The translations under genes and the position numbers were made by a program. The notes beneath the pieces are model-generated. The model saw only the letters and a list, made by a program, of their open reading frames with translations, did not search any database and was not told the DNA's origin. A DNA stretch of 51,973 bases. Source: JAFDWI01 sp964544305 (GTDB lineage: Bacteria > Actinomycetota > Acidimicrobiia > Acidimicrobiales > Iamiaceae). Positions 8,608 through 17,348 of the stretch are shown one piece after another. The first letter of the stretch is position 1. Each line of letters begins with the position of its first letter. The DNA lies in assembly GCA_964544305.1 (NCBI GenBank), contig CAZJAZ010000015.1, positions 1 to 51,973 of the forward strand, in the 5' to 3' direction.

Positions 8608-9500
8608 GGTGCGGCCTGTTCGACCAGCCACCAAAGTGCGCCACGTGCTGCGTGCATGCGATTGGCCGCTTGGACCCAAATTCGACTGCGAGAGCCGTCG
8701 AGCGCTGCGCCAGACACTTCTTCGCCCCGATGGGCTGGTAGGCAATGCATCAAGATGGTGTTGCCACCTGCGCCAGCTAGCAGTTCTTCGGTAACGGTGA
8801 ATCCTTCAAAGTCGCGACGCCGCTGATCGGCCTGAGCCTCGTCACCCATGGAGATCCAGGTATCGGTGTAGACCACGTCGGCTCCTGCCACCGCATCTTC
8901 TGGCCGATCGAAGCATTCGACAACGACCCCGGCGGCGGCGATGCGCTCCAACATGACCGTCGGTGCCGAGTGCGATGCTGGCGCACACAAACGGACCGCC
9001 CCGTCCGACATTCCCACCGCCAACGCAAGCGACTGGAACACGTTATTCGGATCGCCAACATAGGTAATGGTCTTTCCCGCAACCGTGCCGAACTCCGCTT
9101 CGATTGTCAGTACATCGGCAATTGCTTGCAACGGGTGTGCCGCGTCGGACAACAGGTTCACGACCGGCACCGACGCCGACGCGGCGAGGCGCTCAACTTT
9201 GTCGTGTGCAAAAACACGTGCGCCAATCGCCGCGTGATAACCACTCAAGGTCCGGGCGATGTCCTCGGCCGATTCTCGTGAGTCGATCCCGACTTCACTG
9301 CCTTGCGAAAAAACCGGATGACCACCAAGTTGCACCACGGCCATTTCGGTCGAGTGGCGTGTTCGAGTTGAAGGCTTCTCAAACACGAGTCCAACACCAA
9401 GGCCTGCCAAAACAGGTGCAGGGTCGCGACGGGCAAGCTGCACGATGGCATGCAACTCGGCCGCATCCAAATCATCAATTTCCAAGAGATGCCGCATCAC
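8604..9500 (-). CDS. argF: ornithine carbamoyltransferase
   Basis: Carbamoyl phosphate plus ornithine to citrulline (298 residues). The carbamoyl-phosphate site STRTR is in FEKPSTRTRHS, ornithine-side HPLQAIAD is present, and HCLPAHRG is the C-terminal catalytic Cys loop. Length is slightly below the usual 305-330. The start is GTG at 9500 immediately followed by an ATG at 9497; the GTG overlaps the argD stop. Coupled on both sides within the operon. Confidence 0.97.
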   Translation of the reverse strand: MMRHLLEIDDLDAAELHAIVQLARRDPAPVLAGLGVGLVFEKPSTRTRHSTEMAVVQLGGHPVFSQGSEVGIDSRESAEDIARTLSGYHAAIGARVFAHDKVERLAASASVPVVNLLSDAAHPLQAIADVLTIEAEFGTVAGKTITYVGDPNNVFQSLALAVGMSDGAVRLCAPASHSAPTVMLERIAAAGVVVECFDRPEDAVAGADVVYTDTWISMGDEAQADQRRRDFEGFTVTEELLAGAGGNTILMHCLPAHRGEEVSGAALDGSRSRIWVQAANRMHAARGALWWLVEQAAP

Positions 9501-10666
9501 ACAACCTCAATCTGAGCGAAAACCTGCTGGAGAATGCCGAGCGCTTCATCGATTTCTGCATCGGTCACCAGCAAACTCGGGGCGAAACGCAAGGTAGTCG
9601 GACGCACAGCGTTCACAATCAAGCCGGCTTTCAATGCCGCCGCCGCGATCACTCGAGCATCGATCCCGTCGCGTAATTCGGCACCAAGCAACAATCCCAT
9701 ACCCCGCACTGACTCAACTTCATCCAATGCGACAAGACCGTCACCCAGTCGAGCACCTGCACGTCGTGCAAGTGCTGGAGCGTCAAGTGTTTTGAGTGCG
9801 TGCAAGGTCGCACGCGCGGCTGCTGTTGCCAAAGGTTGACCCCCAAACGTGGTGCCATGATCACCGGGTGCAAACACATCTGCAACCTCTGCTCGGGCCC
9901 AACATGCTCCAATAGGAAAACCATTTCCGAGTGCTTTGGCTACCGTCACGATGTCTGGTCGGACTCCAAAATGATCGCATCCAAACCATTCACCGGTACG
10001 GCCCAAACCAGTTTGGATCTCATCGGCAATGAGCAACAGACCCCGCTCGTCACACAACGCTCGAACCGCTTTGAAATACTCGCAACTCGCTGGATTGACC
10101 CCGCCTTCGCCCTGGATGGGTTCAAGAAACACCGCAATCGTTGATGGATCTATCGCACCCGCGAGCGCGTCAATATCGTTCCACGCCACGTGGCGAAACC
10201 CCTCGGGGAGCGGTTGAAAAGCTTCATGCTTTTCGGGCTGACCTGTGGCATGGAGCGTCGCCAACGTTCGGCCATGGAACGAACCGTACGCGCTCACCAC
10301 AACGTGACGTCCACGGCCCCCGAACTTGCGTGCCAACTTGATTGCACATTCGTTCGCTTCGGCTCCCGAGTTTGCAAAAAATACGCGGCCGCCACCACCG
10401 ATCAACTCGTCCAGCATGTGTGCCGCCACCTCATGATGTTCATTGCCAAACAAGTTCGACAAATGCACCAACGTGTGCGCCTGCTCACTTATTGCGTCGG
10501 CTACGGGGCCATACGCGTGGCCAAGCGACGTGACCGCAAGGCCACCAAGAAAGTCGAGATACCGCTTGTTTGACTCGTCAAAGAGTTGTACCCCATCACC
10601 TCGCACGAACGTGATGGGCGTTGGCCCAAATGTGGTCATGAGCGGACCACCGGGTTCAAAAGACAT
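9497..10666 (-). CDS. argD: acetylornithine aminotransferase
   Basis: PLP-dependent class III aminotransferase (389 residues) that makes N-acetylornithine from N-acetylglutamate semialdehyde. It shows YLDFLGGLAVTSLGHAYG at the N-terminus, FFANSGAEANECAIKLAR for PLP phosphate binding, LIADEIQTGLGRTG with the PLP-interacting Asp, and AKALGNGFPIGAC with the Schiff-base Lys. The ATG at 10666 overlaps the end of argB by 11 nt and fits the family N-terminus (MSFEPGGPLMTTFG); longer starts would intrude further into argB. Confidence 0.96.
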   Translation of the reverse strand: MSFEPGGPLMTTFGPTPITFVRGDGVQLFDESNKRYLDFLGGLAVTSLGHAYGPVADAISEQAHTLVHLSNLFGNEHHEVAAHMLDELIGGGGRVFFANSGAEANECAIKLARKFGGRGRHVVVSAYGSFHGRTLATLHATGQPEKHEAFQPLPEGFRHVAWNDIDALAGAIDPSTIAVFLEPIQGEGGVNPASCEYFKAVRALCDERGLLLIADEIQTGLGRTGEWFGCDHFGVRPDIVTVAKALGNGFPIGACWARAEVADVFAPGDHGTTFGGQPLATAAARATLHALKTLDAPALARRAGARLGDGLVALDEVESVRGMGLLLGAELRDGIDARVIAAAALKAGLIVNAVRPTTLRFAPSLLVTDAEIDEALGILQQVFAQIEVV

Positions 10667-11531
10667 GGGCTTGTCCCGTGACCATTGTTCCGACCCCTGC
10701 GTTCGTGAACAGTTCAAGCAACAACACGTGTTCTCGTCTGCCATCCAAAATGTGCACGCTTGGAACTCCTGCTCTCACCGCGTCCAAACACGCGGAGATC
10801 TTTGGAATCATCCCGCCTGCTACACGACCATCATCGATCATTTCGGTGAGGTCCTGCGCCGTTGTCACATGAATTAACGAGTCGGAATCATCAACGTCGT
10901 TGAGCACGCCGGCAACGTCGGTGAGATAAATCAATTTCGTCGCATCAATGGCCGCGGCTAAGGCACCGGCTACCGCATCCGCGTTGATGTTGTAGGCCTG
11001 ACCGTCAGCGTCTGCTCCAATGGTTGACACCACCGGGATGAGGTCTTCGGCGAGCAAGCTGTTGAGCACTGATGGATTCACTTTGGTGACATCACCCACA
11101 TAGCCCAAGTTCGGGTCACGCGGTTCTGCCGCAATCAAACCCGCATCCTCCCCCGCCACGCCAACCGCGATCGGACCATGCACGTTGAGTGCTGCGACCA
11201 AGTCACGATTCACTTTGCCCACCAACACCATGCGCGCGATATCAAGTGTTTGCGCATCGGTAACTCGAAGACCGTCACGGAACTCTGGCTTCATACCAAG
11301 GCGATCCATGAGTTCGCCTATTTGTGGCCCGCCACCGTGCACCAAGACAGGGCGCATCCCAACAGCCCGCATCAAAACTAAATCGGCAGCAAGCCGAGCC
11401 GTGGTTTCTTCCGAAGCCATCGCGTTCCCGCCGTACTTGACCACCACGGTTGCACCACGGAAAGTCTGAATGTAGGGCAACGCTTCAACCAAGACTGCAG
11501 CTCGGTCATCGGGGGCGAACGAATCGGTCAT
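10656..11531 (-). CDS. argB: acetylglutamate kinase
   Basis: Phosphorylates N-acetylglutamate, 291 residues, amino-acid kinase fold. Motifs are VVKYGGNAM (phosphate-binding Lys), LVHGGGPQIGELM, VGLVGKVN-like VGKVNRDLV, INADAVAGALAAAI and AGGMIPKISACLDAV. It is usually the arginine feedback-inhibited step. The start ATG at 11531 overlaps the argJ stop (ATGA). Confidence 0.97.
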   Translation of the reverse strand: MTDSFAPDDRAAVLVEALPYIQTFRGATVVVKYGGNAMASEETTARLAADLVLMRAVGMRPVLVHGGGPQIGELMDRLGMKPEFRDGLRVTDAQTLDIARMVLVGKVNRDLVAALNVHGPIAVGVAGEDAGLIAAEPRDPNLGYVGDVTKVNPSVLNSLLAEDLIPVVSTIGADADGQAYNINADAVAGALAAAIDATKLIYLTDVAGVLNDVDDSDSLIHVTTAQDLTEMIDDGRVAGGMIPKISACLDAVRAGVPSVHILDGRREHVLLLELFTNAGVGTMVTGQAHVF

Positions 11532-12697
11532 GACGTACCCATGTTTTCGTCAATGTACGCGTGGGTCAGATCGTTCGTGATCACCGTCGCCTTTCCACCG
11601 CCAAGTCCAAGATCAATGCCAATGTGCAGATCGCGTTGCGCCATATGCGTGGCCACGGCCTTCGCGTCATGGGAGATGGTGACCCCACCTTCAGCAACCG
11701 TGACGCCGCCGTAGGACACCGCAACTTTGGTTTGGTCGAACGCCACTCCGGCGCTTCCCGCTTCTGAGGCAATGCGTCCCCAATAGGGGTCTTGGCCATA
11801 CCACGAACACTTCACCAATTGGCTTTGTGCAATCTTTCGGGCCGCCATTGCAGCGTCAACGTCACTTGTGGCACCGGTGACTTCAATGCGCACCGTCTTC
11901 GTTGCGCCTTCTGCATCGGCGGCCATTTGGCTTGCAAGGTCAACACACACCTTTGTGACCGCATCTTGGAAAGTGACGCCATCAACCTTGCCTGCCTTTC
12001 CCGAGGCCATGAGGATGACGGTGTCATTGGTCGATGTACAACCATCGACGTCCAAAATATTGAACGATGCTTCCACCGCGGCGCTGAGCACCGCTTTGAG
12101 TTGTTCAGAATCCACGTCGGCATCGGTGGTGAGCACGGCGAGCATGGTGGCCATATTTGGGCTGAGCATCGCGGCGCCTTTGGCGATACCCCCAACGGTG
12201 GCCCCACCAGCGGTGGCAACCGATTCTTTATGAAAAGTATCGGTTGTGCACATTGCTTGGGCAGCACTGGTGCCGTGTTCGACGTTGGCGCCCCGAGCAC
12301 TGAGCAACGCCGGTATACCTGCAAGGACCGTGTCGATGGGCAATGGAATACCAATCAGACCGGTCGAACACACCAGCACTTCTTCGCAGGGCCGTGCGAT
12401 TCGTGTGGCAACTGCTTCGCACATCGCCTCGGCGTGTGCTCGGCCCGGTGCACCCGTTGCTGCGTTCGCGTTGCCACTGTTGATGATCACTGCTGCCGCC
12501 TTGCCACCGGTCGCGGCCAAGTGTGCATGGGACGTGAGCACGGGGGCGGCTGTCATTTTGTTGGAGGTAAATACGGCCGCTGTGGGCACGGGTTCCCCGT
12601 CGGCGGTTGCGACGAGTGCAAGATCTGGGGCGCCGGATTCTTTGAGTCCACACGTTGCTCCGGCGGCAACGAATCCTTGTGGTGCGGTTACGGTCAT
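11528..12697 (-). CDS. argJ: bifunctional ornithine acetyltransferase / N-acetylglutamate synthase
   Basis: Recycles the acetyl group from acetylornithine to glutamate (389 residues). The self-cleavage motif KGAAMLSPNMATML is present; the Thr of ATML is the nucleophile created by autoproteolysis into alpha and beta chains. INSGNANAATG near the N-terminus and the C-terminal YIDENMGTS-type ending are typical. Its presence means the cyclic acetyl pathway is used. Start ATG at 12697 overlaps the argC stop (ATGA). Confidence 0.97.
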   Translation of the reverse strand: MTVTAPQGFVAAGATCGLKESGAPDLALVATADGEPVPTAAVFTSNKMTAAPVLTSHAHLAATGGKAAAVIINSGNANAATGAPGRAHAEAMCEAVATRIARPCEEVLVCSTGLIGIPLPIDTVLAGIPALLSARGANVEHGTSAAQAMCTTDTFHKESVATAGGATVGGIAKGAAMLSPNMATMLAVLTTDADVDSEQLKAVLSAAVEASFNILDVDGCTSTNDTVILMASGKAGKVDGVTFQDAVTKVCVDLASQMAADAEGATKTVRIEVTGATSDVDAAMAARKIAQSQLVKCSWYGQDPYWGRIASEAGSAGVAFDQTKVAVSYGGVTVAEGGVTISHDAKAVATHMAQRDLHIGIDLGLGGGKATVITNDLTHAYIDENMGTS

Positions 12698-13725
12698 GGC
12701 ATCATCCCAACACTTGGCAGGCCGTGGCTTTCATCGAAGCCACAGAGAATATTGGCGCATTGGATGGCTTGCCCAGATGCGCCTTTGACCAGATTGTCGA
12801 GTGCGCCCATGGCGATGATCCACCCGGTGCGCTCGTCAAGGTCAACCCAGACATGTGCGGTGTTTGAACCAAGTGTTGCTTTGGTCTGCGGCGGAGTGTC
12901 AACGACTTGCACAAATGTTGTCTCGTCGTATGCCTCGTGGAGGGCGTTCCGAAGGTTGGCACCGGTGATCTGCTCTGAAGCGGGGCGCACATAACACGTG
13001 GTAAGAATGCCACGGTTCATGGGAACCAAATGGGGGGTGAAGAGGACTTGGGTACCCAATGTCTGTTCGATCTCGGGTGTGTGGCGGTGATCAAAAATGC
13101 CATATGCCGAAAAGTTTTCATCGACTGCTCCAAAATGGGTTGATGGCTTTGGGGTTCGTCCCGCGCCAGACACACCGCTTGCCGCGTCGATAATGATCGG
13201 TGATTGCGCGACAAGGCCAGCTCGAATGAGCGGCGCAAGAGGCAGAACCGACGTGGTCGGATAGCACCCAGGGACAGCAACGTGTTGTGCCGTGCGAACA
13301 GCATCTCGGAACAATTCGGGAAGTCCATAGACAAAACGATCGAGTAGCGCAGGGCAGGCGTGTTCTTCGCCGTACCACGTTGGATACAGCGACGCATCGG
13401 CCAAGCGAAAATCTGCCGCCAAATCGACGACGTGATCGACTTGATCAACAAGATCACCCATGAGCGCTTGGGATGCGCCGTGGGGCAATGCGCAGAACAC
13501 AAGATCGACACCGTCAAGTAGTGCGGGGTTCCAATGCGCGTACTCCAGGTCGCCATACGATGCAGCCAGCGACGGGTACACACTGGCCACCGGCTGGCCC
13601 GCTTGGGTGTCGCCTGTTGCAAAGTCCACTTCGAATCCGTCATGTCCGGCCAATAGTCGGAGCAATTCCGCGCCGGTATAGCCCGATGCGCCAATGATGC
13701 CGACCTTCACCTTTGCACGTTCCAT
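12694..13725 (-). CDS. argC: N-acetyl-gamma-glutamyl-phosphate reductase
   Basis: NADPH-dependent reductase and first gene of the arg operon, 343 residues. N-terminal Rossmann loop GIIGASGYTGAELLRLL; active-site Cys in AVPGCYPTTSVL; SGVSGAGR and HRHTPEIEQ follow. The ATG at 13725 sits 7 nt downstream of a consensus TATAAT, so the mRNA is predicted to be leaderless. The same ATG overlaps by one base the TGA stop of the upstream lipoprotein gene (TGATG), so coupled translation from a longer transcript is also possible. Confidence 0.97.
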   Translation of the reverse strand: MERAKVKVGIIGASGYTGAELLRLLAGHDGFEVDFATGDTQAGQPVASVYPSLAASYGDLEYAHWNPALLDGVDLVFCALPHGASQALMGDLVDQVDHVVDLAADFRLADASLYPTWYGEEHACPALLDRFVYGLPELFRDAVRTAQHVAVPGCYPTTSVLPLAPLIRAGLVAQSPIIIDAASGVSGAGRTPKPSTHFGAVDENFSAYGIFDHRHTPEIEQTLGTQVLFTPHLVPMNRGILTTCYVRPASEQITGANLRNALHEAYDETTFVQVVDTPPQTKATLGSNTAHVWVDLDERTGWIIAMGALDNLVKGASGQAIQCANILCGFDESHGLPSVGMMP

Positions 13726-15449
13726 CAACGCATTATACGCATACCTGCATATTCATGCAATGCCGTTTCGTTGGTGGGCAATTGCAGCGACGAGCGCAGA
13801 TCAACTGCATTCGCCGCCCCTCCGAGCCGTGGCAATCCAAGCACGTCTTCCCACAGCCGCAGTGCGCTCAAATGTGTTGCGGCCGTCGAGGTGTCGACAC
13901 CGGCTGGAAACGCTGGATTCAACAAGAGATTCGGCACCGGATGATCTTCGTCAAACCACACTTCGACCAAGACCGAACCCGATCGATATGCGTCAGAATC
14001 CAAGATCGGTTCGAGATGCTGCGCCAGCCACGCGTCACCAGTGCTCACGGAACAATTGTGCATGTCATTGCAAAGGTTTGGTGTCACCCACGCAAACGTC
14101 GGCAGATTGTTTGGGTCAAGCTCGGTGAGCGGTCGAACTTCCGTCGCGCAGTAGGTCTGATCGTCTCCGCCCATCATGTACATGGCAGGCACATGCTTTG
14201 CCGCATTTCCTGTCGCCGAACAACCCGTTGTTGGGCCTTCCACAAAGGAGCGGGCCGTGCCACCGGCAACACGTACCTGACGAAATATGTTGTCGGCAAC
14301 GCTTCGGCACGTGACCGGATCTGGCGCACAGTCATTGAGGACGGTGCCATCAGTCCCGGCGGCTTGCTTGTAACCCGTTGTACCGCCCACGTATTGCGAC
14401 GCGCTGTTCTGACCAGTATCCATTTCGGTCCAGTCCGCAAACGTTCGGCAATTGACCGCAAGGCTGTGCAGGTAAGGAGCCGATCCGAATTGCGTGCCCC
14501 CAACCGTTGACCAAGTCTTATTTTCTTCTGAGATCACCACGACATGGGAAATGGGCACGGGATCCGCTGACCAACACTTCGGCATCACAATGCGCTCAAG
14601 CGCATCCATCCACGCATTGCCATACTCATTGGTTTCTTCGATCGCGGTCCCCTCTTCGTAGTCATTAAACGAGGTAATGATGTGCCAGCGGGCAGCGCTT
14701 GCTTGCATTGCAACCGCGTCTGACTTCCATTGGGTTAGGTCACGCGAACGTTGGGGAGTTGGATCATTGGCCAACCAATACTCCGGCGAAATCGCATAGC
14801 TATACGGCAGGTGCACCGTTGCATGGGCACTGGGATCCGATGCGTAGTAATCATCTGGCTGACTCACACACGCTTCGGCGCCCACAAACCATTGCTCAAC
14901 GAGATAGACATTTGTTCGACCCGCAATGCTCGCCCAACGGTCGTTTGTGGCACAGCCGTCACTCGATCCAGTTGGCACGAAAACAACCGGTTTCGCATCG
15001 ATATGCAACCAGTCAGAACTTGACATTGAGGCCGATAGCGATTGGAAGGCAGCATCAAGCTGGGACACGTCGGGATCGTCAGCGACTTCAGGTTGATAAG
15101 CAACGGTGACGCGAAAATTTGTGTGATCGGTCGCTTGCAGTGCGGCAGGTAGCCGAGTTGTTTCATTGTGCGTGCCCGGGCCATCCCATGGCACCACGCC
15201 AACTTGGATTCCTGCGGCTTGCATTTGACGCACCTGCCGCCCAAGCAACGTTGATTCATCGGATGAATACGGTTGCGAGACGGGATCGAAATGCCCTGTT
15301 GCGGTTTCGGGGTAATTCAAATTCCAGAATGCGACCGTACGAGGGGCAGCATCAGGCACCGGCGCATACCGATCACACCCCACCGCCACCGAGGCAAGTC
15401 CCAGAACCAACGCAAGTACGACCCCGACTCTGACCTTCGATTTGCCCAT
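13725..15449 (-). CDS. predicted lipoprotein: GH99-like domain fused to a PF04185-like phosphoesterase
   Basis: 574 residues. Basic N-terminus, hydrophobic core and lipobox VAVGC (Cys25) predict a lipoprotein on the outer face of the membrane. Residues about 36-290 resemble GH99/GH71-like glycosidase proteins (VAFWNLNYPE, VGVVPWDGPG, and TSFNDYEEGTAIEE at 259-272, like the SFNEWHEG-type motif). Residues about 300-560 resemble the phospholipase C/acid phosphatase (PF04185) fold: SHVVVISEENKTWSTVGG, APYLHSLA, VTPNLCNDMHNCSVSTGDAWL, VEVWFDED. The start at 15449 gives a clean signal peptide; the open frame extends to 15596. It directly precedes argC, which it overlaps by one base. A role in surface glycan or phosphoester turnover is inference. 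Confidence 0.7.
   Translation of the reverse strand: MGKSKVRVGVVLALVLGLASVAVGCDRYAPVPDAAPRTVAFWNLNYPETATGHFDPVSQPYSSDESTLLGRQVRQMQAAGIQVGVVPWDGPGTHNETTRLPAALQATDHTNFRVTVAYQPEVADDPDVSQLDAAFQSLSASMSSSDWLHIDAKPVVFVPTGSSDGCATNDRWASIAGRTNVYLVEQWFVGAEACVSQPDDYYASDPSAHATVHLPYSYAISPEYWLANDPTPQRSRDLTQWKSDAVAMQASAARWHIITSFNDYEEGTAIEETNEYGNAWMDALERIVMPKCWSADPVPISHVVVISEENKTWSTVGGTQFGSAPYLHSLAVNCRTFADWTEMDTGQNSASQYVGGTTGYKQAAGTDGTVLNDCAPDPVTCRSVADNIFRQVRVAGGTARSFVEGPTTGCSATGNAAKHVPAMYMMGGDDQTYCATEVRPLTELDPNNLPTFAWVTPNLCNDMHNCSVSTGDAWLAQHLEPILDSDAYRSGSVLVEVWFDEDHPVPNLLLNPAFPAGVDTSTAATHLSALRLWEDVLGLPRLGGAANAVDLRSSLQLPTNETALHEYAGMRIMR
13732..13760 (-). promoter_or_regulatory. argC promoter with ARG-box-like operator
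   Basis: Minus-strand -35 TTGCAT (13760-13755), 17-nt spacer, -10 TATAAT (13737-13732); the expected start coincides with the argC ATG. Overlapping the -35 and spacer is the inverted repeat TGCAT-GAAT-ATGCA (13759-13746), which resembles half-sites of ARG boxes. Since argR is in the operon, ArgR binding here would block RNA polymerase. The whole promoter lies inside the last codons of the upstream coding sequence. Confidence 0.65.
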
Positions 15450-15601
15450 AGTTGCGAGTCTTGCAGAGCGACCGATGTGATGATTGAGCTTTGAAATAAC
15501 GAGCAGCATTGCGCCGCATTTCACAACACGGAGCGGCTTTGTCGCCGTTAGGGTGAGCCAACGAGCCGCAACCATGCCCAACTGCCCCGGGAGCACTGTT
15601 C

Positions 15602-16396
15602 ATGCGCCGCAGATACTTGTTTCGTTTCGGAATCATCGTTTTGCTCGCTAGCGGGTTTATTGCTTGGACCGTCTGGCCTCGCGGCACATCAACGATCAGC
15701 GAGAAAGATGCTGTCGCAAAATTTCGAGACACGACAACGGTTGCATCGAAACCTGCTTCACATTCTGGTGCGGCACAAGGCTCAGTCGCCCCGGCGCGAG
15801 GGGTCTATCGCTACCGCGCAACCGGTCAAGAAAAAGTGAAGTTTGGCCCCCTACCTGAATCAACCAACATTCTTCCCGCTTCGGTGACCGGTGCGGTCGC
15901 AACAAAACCATCCGGTTGCTTTACGTTCACCCTCAATCTTTTCAAAGAACACACCGAGGACTCGGTTTTCTGTGGATCCAAGAAGCAACTCACGCTGACC
16001 TCGTATGCCAAGCACCAAACCATCGGCGCAATCACGGCCACTGCAAAAATCAGATGTGACCCAGGCGCGTTCATCGAGACCATCCGCACAACCAATGATT
16101 TGAGATGCAATCTTTCCCTCGAAGGTGGACCATTTCCAGTAAACGCTGCATTTGTGGGCTCCGCGACGAGAGAAGACCAACAAACAATGAAGATCAATGG
16201 GGCAACGGTCAACGTCACGCCAGTCACGGTGACGTTTACTTTCAGCACCAAAGTCAAAGGTTCTTGGACCGAGAAGATGTGGTTCACCGATAACCATCTC
16301 CCCGTTCGCATTAAGCGAACACTTGACATGAATGGCCCGGCAAGTTTTGACGAACGGTTCGATCTCACGCTCGAATCAGAAAGCCCGCGCACTTAG
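15602..16396 (+). CDS. secreted or membrane-anchored protein of unknown function
   Basis: 264 residues, unrecognised. A short basic N-terminus (MRRRYLFRF) and hydrophobic stretch (about 8-25) form a signal anchor, followed by a low-complexity Ser/Thr/Ala linker and a Thr-rich, beta-rich-looking domain with four cysteines (in SGCFTF, VFCGSK, IRCDPG, LRCNLS), plausibly two disulfides. It has no catalytic signature and could be a carrier or lipoprotein-like binding domain. It is divergent from the GH99-like lipoprotein (about 150 nt between the two starts), hinting at shared regulation at the cell surface. Confidence 0.75.
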   Translation: MRRRYLFRFGIIVLLASGFIAWTVWPRGTSTISEKDAVAKFRDTTTVASKPASHSGAAQGSVAPARGVYRYRATGQEKVKFGPLPESTNILPASVTGAVATKPSGCFTFTLNLFKEHTEDSVFCGSKKQLTLTSYAKHQTIGAITATAKIRCDPGAFIETIRTTNDLRCNLSLEGGPFPVNAAFVGSATREDQQTMKINGATVNVTPVTVTFTFSTKVKGSWTEKMWFTDNHLPVRIKRTLDMNGPASFDERFDLTLESESPRT

Positions 16397-16451
16397 CCGC
16401 GCAATTGCCTTTTTGCTCGCACAGCCGCTCGATTAGCGCGATACTGCCACT

Positions 16452-17342
16452 ATGTCAACAAACGGATCAGCACTCGGGTTGTTGACCGAACAACGGGCGA
16501 CAACACGACAAATGTGGCAACTGTTTGAGTCGGTTCACGCAATCACCTACTTCTGTGAGCCGGTTACCGATGCATACAAGGCAATCGGTCTCAAGGGTTT
16601 CTGGCAGGGCTATTTCGCATCACGCGTTGCTCCGATCGGACCCGTTGGCGGTGAAGTCTGTGCCGCATTGTTCTACAACTTCCGCCCCGAAATGGCGTCA
16701 AAAGCGTTGCCGTCTGCTTGGACGGTCACCACGCCACAGGCCGTACTCGACGCACGGTATGACGCGCTTGGAACCGTGTTAGAAGAAATGTTTTCGAGTG
16801 AGAGCGGGATCGCCGAGGCGGCCGATCTTACGGAGGAAGCGCTCGAAGGATGCCACATAGAAGGTCGACCACTCTTTGCTGGCCATCGGTGTCTCCCTCG
16901 ACCAAACGACGAGCTGTTGGCCCTTTGGTGGGCGGCAACGTTGCTACGCGAACACCGCGGAGATGGGCACGTCGCAACCCTTGTTACCCGCCACATCGGA
17001 GGGATCGATGCGAACGTACTCATGGTTGGCACCGGGCGAGTCCCGCGTGAAGTCCTTCAAGTGTCGCGTGCGTGGAGTGATGGCGAATGGGAGGCTTCCC
17101 AAGCACGCCTCAACGCCCGCGGGTTGCTTCAGGGTGATCAACTGACTCCAAACGGTGTCGCGCTCCGCCAAGACATTGAAGACGTCACCGATGATCTTGG
17201 CGCCGAGCCTTGGTCACATCTTGGACCAGAACGCACGGCTCGACTCATTCAACTCCTTACGCCGCTCCGTGAGCGGGTTCTTGCAACCCATCAGATTCCG
17301 TATTTCAATCCCATCGGACTACCAGTGGGACGTGCGGGCTAG
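16452..17342 (+). CDS. SCO6745/SalK-like family protein
   Basis: 296 residues without signal peptide or membrane segment. The block HAITYFCEPVTDAYKAIGLKGFWQGYFASRVAPIG, with later LWWAATLLREHRGDGHVA and an EWEASQARLNARGLL-L-PNGVALRQDIEDVTD region, matches my memory of the actinobacterial SCO6745 family, whose C-terminal part resembles a winged helix-turn-helix. Function is unknown; some members lie beside biosynthetic or regulatory genes. It follows the secreted unknown by 55 nt in the same direction and is convergent with pheT, with only 6 nt between the two stops. Confidence 0.7.
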   Translation: MSTNGSALGLLTEQRATTRQMWQLFESVHAITYFCEPVTDAYKAIGLKGFWQGYFASRVAPIGPVGGEVCAALFYNFRPEMASKALPSAWTVTTPQAVLDARYDALGTVLEEMFSSESGIAEAADLTEEALEGCHIEGRPLFAGHRCLPRPNDELLALWWAATLLREHRGDGHVATLVTRHIGGIDANVLMVGTGRVPREVLQVSRAWSDGEWEASQARLNARGLLQGDQLTPNGVALRQDIEDVTDDLGAEPWSHLGPERTARLIQLLTPLRERVLATHQIPYFNPIGLPVGRAG

Positions 17343-17348
17343 TCGACT

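Noticed and set aside
11792..12994. Plus-strand frame opposite argJ/argC (400 codons)
   Set aside because: Cys/His/Gly-rich nonsense translation, antisense to two certain genes.
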